Of a DNA stretch of 64,000 nt, positions 48,702 through 56,547 are shown one piece after another. The DNA lies in the NCBI RefSeq assembly GCF_001590905.1, contig NZ_BCTT01000005.1, positions 124,001 to 188,000 of the forward strand, read 5' to 3'. How positions within the stretch are numbered: position 1 is the stretch's first letter; each line of letters starts with the position of its first letter. Under the pieces are notes generated by a model. The model made no database searches and was not told where the DNA came from. It saw nothing but the letters and a program-made list of their open reading frames with translations. The stretch comes from Serratia grimesii NBRC 13537. GTDB taxonomy: Bacteria; Pseudomonadota; Gammaproteobacteria; Enterobacterales; Enterobacteriaceae. The position numbers were made by a program, and so were the translations under genes.

Positions 48702-50489
48702 TTATGCTGGTGTTTCCCAGCAGGCGATCAGTGGATCGACAATCTGGCGCGTTGTGCCGTCAGTCAGGCCGAGATCGGTCAGGTGTGGTCCGGCGTTGCA
48801 TGCCAGGCACGTGCCTTCTATTGCTTTGAAAACCCGGTAAGGCGGTTCCCAATCAGCGATCTGTGCGCTCATATCGCGCAGATTTCTAAACTGTTGTGCC
48901 AATTCGGTCGCGGGCAGGTCCGAAAGCATGCCGGCAATCGGCATCGCCACCTGTGCCAGTATTTTTCCGTTTTGACTTAAGGCCATGCCGCCGCCAGTGG
49001 CGATTAGGGCATTGGCGGCCTGCGCCATATCGGCAGGATCACGCCCCAGTACCACCAGATTGTGTGAGTCATGCGAATAACTGGTGGCGATAGCGCCACG
49101 CAATTCACCCCAACCTTCCAGCAGCGCCAGTTGTGGCGTGGCTTGGTGACGACCATGACGGTGCTGAACCCAAATCAGGCTAAACCCATCTGGAATCTGT
49201 ACGTTACCGTTACGTACTTCGGCCGTTGTTTCCCCCCACTGGGTAAAACGAGCCCCCTTAATGTGACGCAGAGTCGCTTTGCCATGGTGGATGGCGGGAA
49301 TCTTCAGTATGAAATCGTCTGCAACCAGCGGTTGCAGTTGTAAGGTATTACGTGGTGCTGCGACATTCGGGTTAGCGTTGAGGGGGGCCAGCATCTTGCC
49401 GTCTTGTGCTATCAGTTTCCCTGCGACGTAGACCTGCCGCGCGCACAATGACTCCAGAGAATCAAATACCACCAGATCAGCGATGCGGCCTGCCGCAATC
49501 AACCCGAGATCATTGCGTTGTAAGCGGATGGCGGCATTGAGCGTAGCCATGCGTAGTACATCAGTTGCCGGCAACCCCTGTTCGATCAGCATATTAAGCA
49601 ACGCCACAATGCCGCCTTTTTCCAGCAGCATGTCGGGTGGCACATCGTCGGTGCACACGGTGACTTGTGAGGATAGGTGCGGGAGCGTTTTCAGTGCTGT
49701 GACGATCTCTGGTAGCAGGTAAGGGTGAGACCCTCTTATTTCTAATGTCAGGCCCGCGCGTAATTTTTCCAGCGCATCTGCGCCGGAGGTCAGTTCGTGG
49801 TCAGAAGTAACACCCGCTGCCAGATAGGCTTGTAGTTGAGCACCGCTCAACCCACGTGCATGGCCTTCAATCAACTTGCCGCTATTTAGCCCGGCATCAA
49901 GGATTTCGAGCATGCGATCACTGCCATTGAGTACGCCATGCATATCCATGACTTCTGCGACACCGCCGACTTCCGGCCATGCCAGCATGGTTTCCATCTC
50001 TTGACCGCCAAAGTCAGCGCCAGACATTTCTAATCCCGGCGTGGAAGGTACGCTCGAGGGCGCAGCGCAGATCACCCGGAGCGGCAAGCCTCGGCTGGCA
50101 TCGACGGCATAACGCACACCAGCAACGCCGAGTACGTTGGCCAGCTCGTGCGGATCCCAAAAGATCGTCGTGGTCCCTTGGGCGACGACGATCTCAGCGT
50201 AGCGTTCTGGTGGCAGGTGCGAGCTTTCAACATGTACGTGGGTGTCGATCAGCCCAGGGCTCAGGTAAGCACCGGCCAAATCTTGTGTCAGTAAGGCGTC
50301 AGTCATTGTGCGGCAGGGGTGAACACTGGCAATCAAGGAACCAACGATGCCGACATCAGCGTGGCGAATCTCACCGGTTGCCATGTCAATTAACGCGGCG
50401 TTTGTCAGCAGTAAATCGAAAGGAAGTTGGCCTAATGCGGCTTTCACCGCACGCTGGCGTTCGCTCGTGCTGGTGCAATGAGTGGTCAT
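48702..50489 (-). CDS. ade: Adenine deaminase
   Basis: Amidohydrolase that converts adenine to hypoxanthine plus ammonia. 595 aa (E. coli 588). The metal-binding HxH lies in IDTHVHVESS (His84, His86); further ligands in EGHARG and TSDHELTSG, and the conserved CTDDVPPD segment. Upstream of the permease, giving an import-and-deaminate unit for adenine salvage. The LysR gene diverges from it with a 138-bp gap. Confidence 0.96.
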   Translation of the reverse strand: MTTHCTSTSERQRAVKAALGQLPFDLLLTNAALIDMATGEIRHADVGIVGSLIASVHPCRTMTDALLTQDLAGAYLSPGLIDTHVHVESSHLPPERYAEIVVAQGTTTIFWDPHELANVLGVAGVRYAVDASRGLPLRVICAAPSSVPSTPGLEMSGADFGGQEMETMLAWPEVGGVAEVMDMHGVLNGSDRMLEILDAGLNSGKLIEGHARGLSGAQLQAYLAAGVTSDHELTSGADALEKLRAGLTLEIRGSHPYLLPEIVTALKTLPHLSSQVTVCTDDVPPDMLLEKGGIVALLNMLIEQGLPATDVLRMATLNAAIRLQRNDLGLIAAGRIADLVVFDSLESLCARQVYVAGKLIAQDGKMLAPLNANPNVAAPRNTLQLQPLVADDFILKIPAIHHGKATLRHIKGARFTQWGETTAEVRNGNVQIPDGFSLIWVQHRHGRHQATPQLALLEGWGELRGAIATSYSHDSHNLVVLGRDPADMAQAANALIATGGGMALSQNGKILAQVAMPIAGMLSDLPATELAQQFRNLRDMSAQIADWEPPYRVFKAIEGTCLACNAGPHLTDLGLTDGTTRQIVDPLIACWETPA

Positions 50490-50627
50490 GGTAATTACCC
50501 GGCATAATGATAGGGTTGTTACTCTAGGCGGGCGGGCGGACTTTGCACAGATGATTTAATTTATCGCCTGATAAGAAACGTTTATGCTGTCGCAAACGTT
50601 TACTTTGTTAGCTGACGGAAACCTGAC

Positions 50628-51557
50628 ATGTCTGAACCCTGGCGCCGATTGCCCGCGCTTTCTCTAAAGCAGATCCAATATTTCGTTACCTTGGCGAGAT
50701 TGCGGCATTTTACCGATACGGCAAACCGACTGGCGATCAGTCAGCCGGCATTGAGCAGTGCGCTGCGGCAAATAGAGTTGGTGTTAGGGGGGAAGTTGGT
50801 GAACCGCACGGCCTCTGCGGTGACATTAACAGAACAGGGTGCGGCTATCTTGCCACATGCTGAGCGGCTGCTGAACGTGGCACAGGCCGCGTTTGACGAT
50901 ATGCAGCGTATTATGTTGGCGGGTGGCGACGGCACCGTGCGTATCGGGCTGGTACCCTCCGTCAGCGGGTTATTATTTCCGGCGGTGCCGCAATTACTGG
51001 CGACGCATTTTCCTCGTCTGCGTATCGAGTTTCATGATCAAACGAATGACTCACTGTTATTACAGTTAGATAACGGGTTAATCGATTTTGGCATTGGTGC
51101 GCTGGATAGCTCAGTGCCTGAGTCGCTGGAGATATATCCGTTGCAGGAAGACCCATTTGTGGTGGTTATGCGTCGTGATGATCCCTTGGCTGAATCACAT
51201 CACTTACCGTGGCGACAATTAACCCGCCGGGATATCGCTGTTTTTTCTAAAGGGAATATCAGCCGATTGGTGTTGGCACTGGCCGAAAGTCACCGTTTGA
51301 ATTTAACCGCGCGCTACCAGGTGGATTTTTTAGAGACGTTATATGGTTTGGTGCGTTCGAAATTAGCGGTGGCAATTTTACCGCAACTTTACACCACACA
51401 TTTGAATGATGACGAATTAACTGTGGTTCAGCTGCAACAGCCAATGTTAAGCCGCACCGTGGCGTTAATGCGCAGCACACACAGAAACCATCCAGTATTA
51501 ATTGATGATTGTTTCCAATTGTTATTGCAAGATTTCCAACAGCGAATGAAAGTCTAG
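50628..51557 (+). CDS. LysR-family transcriptional regulator
   Basis: 309 aa. N-terminal winged helix (about 14-73; FTDTANRLAISQPALSSAL is the helix-turn-helix) and a LysR substrate-binding domain with GTVRIGLVPSVSGLLFP. Its divergence from ade makes control of ade and the permease the simplest guess, but gammaproteobacterial ade is not generally known to use a LysR protein. Effector unknown. No ortholog named. Confidence 0.85.
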   Translation: MSEPWRRLPALSLKQIQYFVTLARLRHFTDTANRLAISQPALSSALRQIELVLGGKLVNRTASAVTLTEQGAAILPHAERLLNVAQAAFDDMQRIMLAGGDGTVRIGLVPSVSGLLFPAVPQLLATHFPRLRIEFHDQTNDSLLLQLDNGLIDFGIGALDSSVPESLEIYPLQEDPFVVVMRRDDPLAESHHLPWRQLTRRDIAVFSKGNISRLVLALAESHRLNLTARYQVDFLETLYGLVRSKLAVAILPQLYTTHLNDDELTVVQLQQPMLSRTVALMRSTHRNHPVLIDDCFQLLLQDFQQRMKV

Positions 51558-51636
51558 GAAGTCAATGGGATAAATACGCTAGCAGGGGAACATTGAAGCC
51601 GATGAATGTATCGGCCCAACGCATTTTACACCGGGA

Positions 51637-51840
51637 CTATCTTACAAACTTCCAAACGGCCGTTGGGATTTTATCGTACAGCTTATTCATGGTGAGCTCA
51701 GCCAGACGATGGTCGGCTGCAGAGTAAAACAACTCGAGCTCATCATCTGAAAGCTCATATTTGTTTTTTTCAATGACGCGTTCCAGTGTGTCAATTGTGG
51801 TGCATTTACGTAAACGCATCAGATAATCAATTTTAGTCAT
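51637..51840 (-). CDS. hha: Haemolysin expression-modulating protein Hha (YmoA-like)
   Basis: 67-aa H-NS partner protein that helps silence horizontally acquired AT-rich genes. It begins [13 protein letters not shown] directly, without the short N-terminal extension of E. coli Hha (72 aa), and is nearly identical to Yersinia YmoA. The conserved [19 protein letters not shown] and [19 protein letters not shown] are present. Lies 55 bp downstream of tomB on the same strand, as in E. coli. Confidence 0.96.
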   Translation of the reverse strand: MTKIDYLMRLRKCTTIDTLERVIEKNKYELSDDELELFYSAADHRLAELTMNKLYDKIPTAVWKFVR

Positions 51841-51895
51841 GATAACCTTTGGTGTAATAAACCGTAGAGAAGAATAATTTGGGGATAATTATCCC

Positions 51896-52264
51896 CTAAG
51901 TTTTCATTGTCGTACAGATGTCCTCTCCTGAGAACATTCTGAATAATCGCGCCTTGGTTTTTTGCCAACGACGCAAATCGGAATCATTTATACCGTAACT
52001 GCTGAACAGCGTGTAGGTATCATCGAGATACTCTTCGACTAACTCCGATAAATCACTTTCGTCCATGTATTTAATTTTATAACTCATCACAAACGAAGCA
52101 ATATGTTCTATCAACTCATTAAGCTGAAGGTTGACGGAAGATGTCGGATCGTTCACCCAGCCGTGGTGACTGTCGCCCAGCGTGGCAATGCCTTCATCAT
52201 ACAGGTTTTCGCACAAGAATTTTAGCTGAGCAATATCGTGCCTTTTAGGCGAATACTCATCCAT
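51896..52264 (-). CDS. tomB: Hha toxicity modulator / antitoxin TomB
   Basis: 122 aa (YbaJ/TomB family). Starts MDEYSPKRHDIAQLKFLCENL; contains HGWVNDPTSSVNLQLNELIEHIA and EEYLDDTYTLFSSYGI. It counteracts Hha; the pair behaves as a toxin-antitoxin module linked to biofilm formation. Acidic and soluble. First gene of tomB-hha. Confidence 0.96.
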   Translation of the reverse strand: MDEYSPKRHDIAQLKFLCENLYDEGIATLGDSHHGWVNDPTSSVNLQLNELIEHIASFVMSYKIKYMDESDLSELVEEYLDDTYTLFSSYGINDSDLRRWQKTKARLFRMFSGEDICTTMKT

Positions 52265-52426
52265 ATCATCCCCTCCGTAAGTCTTAATTTCGGTGTTGAT
52301 AACACTCTGTGAGTAAGCTGATTTACATCATAGACGGAGACAGCTTAATGAAGATGACAAAATAAACTTTCCGTATAATGAATATAAATCATTTCTTCGC
52401 ATCTGGCCTGCTGTTATTACGTAAAC

Positions 52427-52780
52427 TTACAATTCATCTGCTGTAGATGGACGGGAGTTATCAATGATGTCAAAGATGAGTCCCTGTTCGGCTACGCGAA
52501 AAGTGACACTATCGCTGATGTATTCCTCTGCACTGATATCCAGACAGGCATTGAAAATTGTCCATTTATAGCGGTAACTCATTGAATACTTATCATTGCT
52601 CAGTGCTTGAATATCAAGTATTTCTAATGAACCTTCGGCATAACGCGCACTTTCTGAATAAAAACTCAAGCCGCTGGTCAATGCCGGTTCCAACTCTGAC
52701 ATTTTATCGATGATCACTTTCTTTAGTTTTTTAACAGAAAGTGCTTCCGTCATTGTTCGACAGTGGAGAATTAGATCCAT
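52427..52780 (-). CDS. Hypothetical protein, 117 aa
   Basis: Not recognised. Soluble, mildly acidic, no signal peptide or membrane segment. Alternating hydrophobic pattern typical of a small alpha/beta fold: N-terminal helix VKKLKKVIIDKMSELEP, then strand-like stretches (SLEILDIQAL, YSMSYRYKWTIF, DSVTFRVAEQGLIFDII). AGG lies 6-9 bp before the ATG at 52780; an alternative ATG is at 52753. It shares strand with tomB-hha, 162 bp upstream, but probably has its own promoter. Codon use looks native. Not present at this position in E. coli. Confidence 0.7.
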   Translation of the reverse strand: MDLILHCRTMTEALSVKKLKKVIIDKMSELEPALTSGLSFYSESARYAEGSLEILDIQALSNDKYSMSYRYKWTIFNACLDISAEEYISDSVTFRVAEQGLIFDIIDNSRPSTADEL

Positions 52781-52942
52781 TTAATGCCTGACCTTATGGC
52801 GTTCCTGTCTAATTATCTTACTCCTTTTTGAACACTTCGTCGGTAAACTTTTCGTTAACTGAAGGCTTTTTTACACTAACCCAACGTTGTTTATCGGTTA
52901 ATAACCCTGATGTTACTCAGTATATCTCTAAAGGAGTAGCCC

Positions 52943-53014
52943 TTGTTTTCGAAAAGGGTGATGTGTCGGCAGATGCTTCACTTTATCGTTACGTTCAGTT
53001 GCACTAATCACTGA
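52943..53014 (+). CDS. Possible small ORF, 23 codons, TTG start
   Basis: AAGGAG at 52931-52936 lies 6 bases before TTG 52943, an ideal spacing. It encodes MFSKRVMCRQMLHFIVTFSC plus TNH before a TGA: basic N-terminus and hydrophobic middle with two Cys. It ends 32 bp before the Zur-like box. No homology is recalled, and a start of this quality can occur by chance, hence the low confidence. Confidence 0.25.
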   Translation: MFSKRVMCRQMLHFIVTFSCTNH

Positions 53015-53045
53015 GTGGGCACTTGAGCTGCTGAAGTCTTTGTGA

Positions 53046-53060
53046 TGTTATACTGTAACA
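53046..53060 (+). promoter_or_regulatory. Zur-box-like palindrome before the zinc importer
   Basis: TGTTATACTGTAACA within GATGTTATACTGTAACAAC resembles the enterobacterial Zur operator (GAAATGTTATANTATAACA type). Thirteen of 15 bases are shared with, or complementary to, the box before rpmE2. It contains a TATACT -10-like hexamer, so bound repressor would block initiation. Confidence 0.75.
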
Positions 53061-53083
53061 ACTTAATCTTCTGTCGTCTGATC

Positions 53084-53230
53084 ATGAAACTGACATCCAC
53101 ATCACACGATGGCGCTGTGCCGTCATTGCATTCACTGTTCACTGCTTCTGCAGGATTACGCTGCGGCATCGCTGCCTTGCTGTTGGTCTTACTCTGGTTG
53201 GGCATATCCTGGGCGGTGGCATTGCCATGA
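53084..53230 (+). CDS. Small putative membrane protein leading the zinc importer operon
   Basis: 48 aa from ATG 53084: a polar N-terminus (MKLTSTSHDGAVPSLHSLF) and one hydrophobic stretch, RCGIAALLLVLLWLGISWAV, long enough to span the membrane. The stop codon overlaps the ATG of the ATPase gene as ATGA, the same coupling as between ATPase and permease, which argues that it is translated. It starts about 24 bp after the Zur-like box. The ribosome binding site is weak. It could be a leader peptide or a small transporter subunit; family unknown. Confidence 0.45.
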   Translation: MKLTSTSHDGAVPSLHSLFTASAGLRCGIAALLLVLLWLGISWAVALP

Positions 53231-53940
53231 TAACGTTACAAGAGGCGGTGATTGGTTACGGCGGGGCACCTCTGTTTCCACCGCTCAGTGGCCACTTTGC
53301 TGCGGGTTCTCTTACCGCGGTTGTCGGGGTAAACGGCGCCGGAAAATCGACGTTGCTGAAAACGTTGGCTGGGCTTTTGCTGCTACAGAACGGCAGCCTG
53401 TCCTTTAGTGGTAATACATTGCCGCGGATGGCGTATTTGCCGCAGCAGGCTGAACTGGATCGCCAGTTTCCGATCGTGGTGAGCGATCTGGTGGCGATGG
53501 GAAGCTGGCCGCAGAGTGGCATGTTTGGTGGGTTGCGCAAACGCGTTGCACTGCAAATTGCTGAGGCGTTAGATACCGTGGGTATGACGTCGATGGCACA
53601 TAGTCCGGTTGGCGAGCTTTCCGGGGGGCAACTACAGCGGGTATTGTTCGCACGTCTGCTGGTCCAGCAGGCACCACTGATTTTACTGGATGAACCTTTT
53701 ACCGGTATCGACAGCGCGACGACTCAGTTGTTGTTGCAAGTGATCGCACAGTTGCATCGACAAGGGAAGACCGTCATTGCGGTACTGCATGACATGTCGA
53801 TGGTGGCTAATCATTTCCCTCAAGCATTGTTACTGACACCGGAGTGCTGCCACTGGGGAGCTGCCAGTCGGGTGTTGGAGCATATCCCCGCGTTGAATGT
53901 CGCCAGCCCACTGGTATGTCGTGTGGCGGTGGCGCAATGA
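53227..53940 (+). CDS. Zinc/manganese-type ABC transporter, ATP-binding protein
   Basis: 237 aa. Walker A GVNGAGKST (34-42), signature LSGGQ (131-135), Walker B LILLDEP (151-157), switch His in AVLHDMSM. Belongs to the ZnuC/MntB/AztA group of metal importers. Overlaps the small ORF upstream and the permease downstream by 4 bp each. A Zur-like box upstream points to zinc rather than manganese. Distinct from the standard znuABC locus, so an additional system. Confidence 0.9.
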   Translation: MITLQEAVIGYGGAPLFPPLSGHFAAGSLTAVVGVNGAGKSTLLKTLAGLLLLQNGSLSFSGNTLPRMAYLPQQAELDRQFPIVVSDLVAMGSWPQSGMFGGLRKRVALQIAEALDTVGMTSMAHSPVGELSGGQLQRVLFARLLVQQAPLILLDEPFTGIDSATTQLLLQVIAQLHRQGKTVIAVLHDMSMVANHFPQALLLTPECCHWGAASRVLEHIPALNVASPLVCRVAVAQ

Positions 53941-54794
53941 TGTTACTTGATACACTCATTGATCCCTTTGCCTCATTCGGCTTCATGCGCCGTGCGTTGG
54001 TTGCTTGCTTTGCACTGTCGCTTAGCGCCGCACCGCTAGGGGTTTTCCTGTTGCTTCGGCGCATGAGTCTGGTGGGTGATGCGTTATCCCATGCGGTGCT
54101 ACCGGGGGCCGCGATCGGTTATCTGATTTCCGGCATGTCACTGATCGCAATGGGGGTCGGAGGGTTTATTGCCGGTTTGGCAGTAGCGATGTTGTCCGGA
54201 TTGGTCAGCCGCCGGACGCCGCTGAAAGAAGACGCCAGTTTTGCAGGTTTTTATCTGGGATCACTGGCGCTGGGAGTGACATTAGTTTCGCTACGGGGGT
54301 CCAGCGTTGATTTACTGCACGTGTTGTTTGGCTCGATCCTGGCGGTGGACACGCATGCCATTTTAATGGTGGGGGCGATAACCAGCTTCTCTTTATTAGT
54401 GTTGGCCGCGTTGTACCGTGCGTTGGTGATTGAATCTTTTGACGCCACCTTTTTACGCGTCAGCGCACCACGCTGGTTGGCGCTGATACACGGGATGTTT
54501 CTGGCTTTGGTGGTGATCAACCTGGTCGCCGGTTTCCAGATCCTCGGTACCTTAATGTCGGTTGGACTGATGATGTTGCCTGCTGCCAGCGCACGTTTTT
54601 GGGCGCGCAATCTGCCGCATACGTTGGCGGTTGCTATGGGGATTGGCATGCTTTCGAGCTTTGTCGGGCTTGAATGGTCGTACTACGCGTCATTGCCCGC
54701 TGGTCCTGCGATAGTGTTGAGTGCCAGCGTAATCTTTTTTGCTTCGATTCTGTTTGGGACGCGTGGGGGAATCTACTCTCTCGCGCGCCGTTGA
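53937..54794 (+). CDS. Zinc/manganese-type ABC transporter, permease
   Basis: 285 aa from ATG 53937 (a second ATG follows at once). ABC-3 family with eight or more membrane helices; conserved RRMSLVGDALSHAVLPGAAIGY coupling region near residues 38-60 and the FQILGTLMSVGLMMLPAASA segment. The frame is open 31 codons upstream inside the ATPase gene, but the ATGA overlap sets the start. Partner of the ATPase and binding protein around it. Confidence 0.92.
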   Translation: MMLLDTLIDPFASFGFMRRALVACFALSLSAAPLGVFLLLRRMSLVGDALSHAVLPGAAIGYLISGMSLIAMGVGGFIAGLAVAMLSGLVSRRTPLKEDASFAGFYLGSLALGVTLVSLRGSSVDLLHVLFGSILAVDTHAILMVGAITSFSLLVLAALYRALVIESFDATFLRVSAPRWLALIHGMFLALVVINLVAGFQILGTLMSVGLMMLPAASARFWARNLPHTLAVAMGIGMLSSFVGLEWSYYASLPAGPAIVLSASVIFFASILFGTRGGIYSLARR

Positions 54795-54819
54795 GAAGTG
54801 CTATGTGCAAGGAGAAAGT

Positions 54820-55698
54820 ATGAAACGTTTACCTATATCGCTGGCAGTGGCTGCTCTGCTGTCCAGCCCATTGGCTATGGCGAAGACAGTTGACGCTGTC
54901 GCCAGTTTTTCTATCCTCGGTGATATCGTCAAGCAGGTAGGGGGAGAGCATGTCAATGTCTCTACCTTGGTAGGCCCGGACGGTGACCCACACAGTTTTG
55001 AACCGTCGCCGAAAGACAGCAAACTGCTTTCACAGGCGGATGTGGTGTTTGTCAGCGGTCTGGGGTTGGAAGGATGGATCGATCGCCTGGTCAGCGCGTC
55101 AGGTTACAAAGGGCAGGTGGTTACAGCATCGCAAGGGGTTAACTCACGGCAGATGAATGAAGACGGTAAGGAAATCACCGATCCCCATGCCTGGAACAGC
55201 ATGAAGAATGGCGTGCAGTATGCGACTAATGTGATGAATGCGCTGATTGCTGCCGATCCTGAAGATGCCAACTATTTCCGTCAACGTGGCGCGGAGTATA
55301 TCCAGCAGTTGCAGAAGTTGGATCTGTGGGCAAAAACAGAATTTGCCGCAGTACCACAGCAAAAGCGTAAGGTGCTGACCAGCCATGATGCTTTTGGCTA
55401 TTTTGGGCAAGAATATGGCGTCACCTTCCTTGCCCCAGTCGGTTTCTCTACCGAGGCCGAAGCCAGCGCCAGCGACGTGGCCGGTTTGATCAAGCAAATC
55501 AAACAAGAAAAGGTTAATGCTTACTTTATTGAAAACCAGACAGACCCACGCCTGGTGAAGCAAATTGCCGCCGCCACGGGGGCCAAGGCTGGGGGGGAAC
55601 TGTATCCGGAGGCCTTATCCAAAGCTAATGGTCCAGCAGCCACTTACGTGCAGGCATTTAAGCACAATGTCGATACTCTACTCGGCAGCATGAAATAA
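54820..55698 (+). CDS. Zinc/manganese-type ABC transporter, periplasmic binding protein
   Basis: 292 aa, cluster A-I solute-binding protein. Signal peptide (first about 21 residues, ending SSPLAMA). Expected metal ligands His58 (GDPHSFEP), His123 (DPHAW) and His189 (TSHDAFGYF), plus an acidic residue near 260-264 (GGELYPEAL). The His-rich loop of ZnuA is absent, as in AztC-type proteins. AAGGAG precedes the ATG. Last gene of the importer operon, with a terminator after it. Confidence 0.92.
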   Translation: MKRLPISLAVAALLSSPLAMAKTVDAVASFSILGDIVKQVGGEHVNVSTLVGPDGDPHSFEPSPKDSKLLSQADVVFVSGLGLEGWIDRLVSASGYKGQVVTASQGVNSRQMNEDGKEITDPHAWNSMKNGVQYATNVMNALIAADPEDANYFRQRGAEYIQQLQKLDLWAKTEFAAVPQQKRKVLTSHDAFGYFGQEYGVTFLAPVGFSTEAEASASDVAGLIKQIKQEKVNAYFIENQTDPRLVKQIAAATGAKAGGELYPEALSKANGPAATYVQAFKHNVDTLLGSMK

Positions 55699-55705
55699 CG
55701 GATTC

Positions 55706-55732
55706 GCCCTGTCTGTCAGGCAGGGCATTTTT
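55706..55732 (+). terminator. Terminator of the zinc importer operon
   Basis: GCCCTG/CAGGGC stem with a 9-nt loop, followed by ATTTTTGG. Confidence 0.75.
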
Positions 55733-55752
55733 GGTGTTACAGCTTTCTCCAT

Positions 55753-55784
55753 AAAAAAAGCCCCGTTGAGCAGCAACGGGGCTT
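55753..55784 (-). terminator. Terminator of rpmE2-rpmJ2
   Basis: On the minus strand a 10-11-bp stem (55759-55768 with 55774-55784) ends in a run of seven T residues. Confidence 0.9.
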
Positions 55785-55807
55785 TGCGACAGACAGATGG
55801 CACTGCA

Positions 55808-55951
55808 TTACTTACGTTTTTTCTTACGTCCCTGTACCGCTTTAAAGCGTGGGTTACTTTTACAAATCACATAGATACGACCTTTTCGCCGCACGACTTT
55901 GCAATCCGGATGACGATTCTTCGCCGAACGCAACGAGCTCAAAACCTGCAT
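55808..55951 (-). CDS. rpmJ2: 50S ribosomal protein L36, zinc-independent paralogue
   Basis: 47 aa: [20 protein letters not shown], then [20 protein letters not shown] and a GRKKKRK tail. This is the YkgO type, which lacks the complete Cys3-His zinc site of ordinary L36 (only two Cys remain). It replaces zinc-binding L36 during zinc starvation. Lies 12 bp after rpmE2 on the same strand, so one operon. It is easily missed because of its size. Confidence 0.95.
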   Translation of the reverse strand: MQVLSSLRSAKNRHPDCKVVRRKGRIYVICKSNPRFKAVQGRKKKRK

Positions 55952-55963
55952 ATCGATTCCCTT

Positions 55964-56221
55964 TTACTTACTGCCAGTAAAGAAGCGACCAAAACGCTGC
56001 TGGAAGCGTGCAGTACTGCCTTCTTTTGAGAACTCTTTCTGCTTGCCCGTGTAATACGGATGAGAAGCGGAAGAGATATCGAGAGTGACATACGGCCAGC
56101 TCTCACCTTCAAGCTCAATGGTGCGGTCGGTCTTAATGGTCGATCCCACCTTAAAGTAGGTATCAGCACTGAGATCGTGGAACACGACGGTGCGGTAGTT
56201 TGGGTGGATGCCTGCTTTCAT
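55964..56221 (-). CDS. rpmE2: 50S ribosomal protein L31 type B, zinc-independent
   Basis: 85 aa, YkgM type: [20 protein letters not shown], then [11 protein letters not shown] and RFQQRFGRF. It lacks the CXXC zinc motif of L31A. Replaces L31A when zinc is short, freeing ribosomal zinc. ATG 56221 behind GGAG is chosen; four codons upstream are open but lie within the operator region. First gene of the pair with rpmJ2. Confidence 0.96.
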   Translation of the reverse strand: MKAGIHPNYRTVVFHDLSADTYFKVGSTIKTDRTIELEGESWPYVTLDISSASHPYYTGKQKEFSKEGSTARFQQRFGRFFTGSK

Positions 56222-56238
56222 GATGCACTCCAATGTAA

Positions 56239-56253
56239 TGTTATACTATAACA
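56239..56253 (-). promoter_or_regulatory. Zur-box-like palindrome before rpmE2
   Basis: TGTTATACTATAACA, a near-perfect palindrome matching the Zur operator core, 18 bp upstream of the rpmE2 start. Almost the same sequence stands before the zinc importer at 53046. Confidence 0.85.
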
Positions 56254-56348
56254 ATAATTATGCGCTGCACGGCAGAGCGGATCAAGTACAAAATGCATCA
56301 GTAGATGAATTAATGAGAGCGATTTGCATTAAGCGGATGAAGCAAAAG

Positions 56349-56370
56349 AAAAAGGCCGCATAAGCGGCCT
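56349..56370 (-). terminator. Terminator, distal copy after acrB
   Basis: AGGCCGCATAAGCGGCCT hairpin; on the minus strand followed by TTTTTC. Duplicate of 56492-56515. Confidence 0.8.
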
Positions 56371-56491
56371 AAGATTACGGAGGAAGTGACTTGTGGTTAA
56401 AGCAACGACTTACGCGCTGCAATAAACAAAGGATATTGTCTCTGGTTTACTCCAAACATCCGAAAACCCCGTTTTTCGGGTGTTTGCCACC

Positions 56492-56515
56492 AAAAAAAAG
56501 GCCGCATAAGCGGCC
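56492..56515 (-). terminator. acrAB terminator, proximal copy
   Basis: Same hairpin as at 56349, followed on the minus strand by a run of eight T residues, 33 bp beyond the acrB stop codon. Confidence 0.9.
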
Positions 56516-56547
56516 TTTGTATTCAGAGGTAAGCGGTCACTGTGTTA

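Larger units (their letters stand above)
52781..53083. other. Divergent region before the zinc importer
   Basis: 303 bp. Holds the promoter of the 117-aa gene, a possible 23-codon ORF (52943-53014) and a Zur-like box (53046-53060). No repeat or RNA gene recognised. Confidence 0.55.
56222..56547. other. rpmE2-acrB intergenic region
   Basis: 326 bp: rpmE2 operator, about 90 bp without features, then two near-identical terminators 143 bp apart, with an intervening segment that holds a third hairpin (CCGAAAA/TTTTCGG, 56460-56479). Confidence 0.65.

Noticed and set aside
56397..56459. 20-codon minus-strand ORF between the two acrB terminators
   Set aside because: Too short and without a convincing ribosome binding site (GGGG 7 bases before the ATG) to annotate as a gene; kept only within the tandem-terminator finding.
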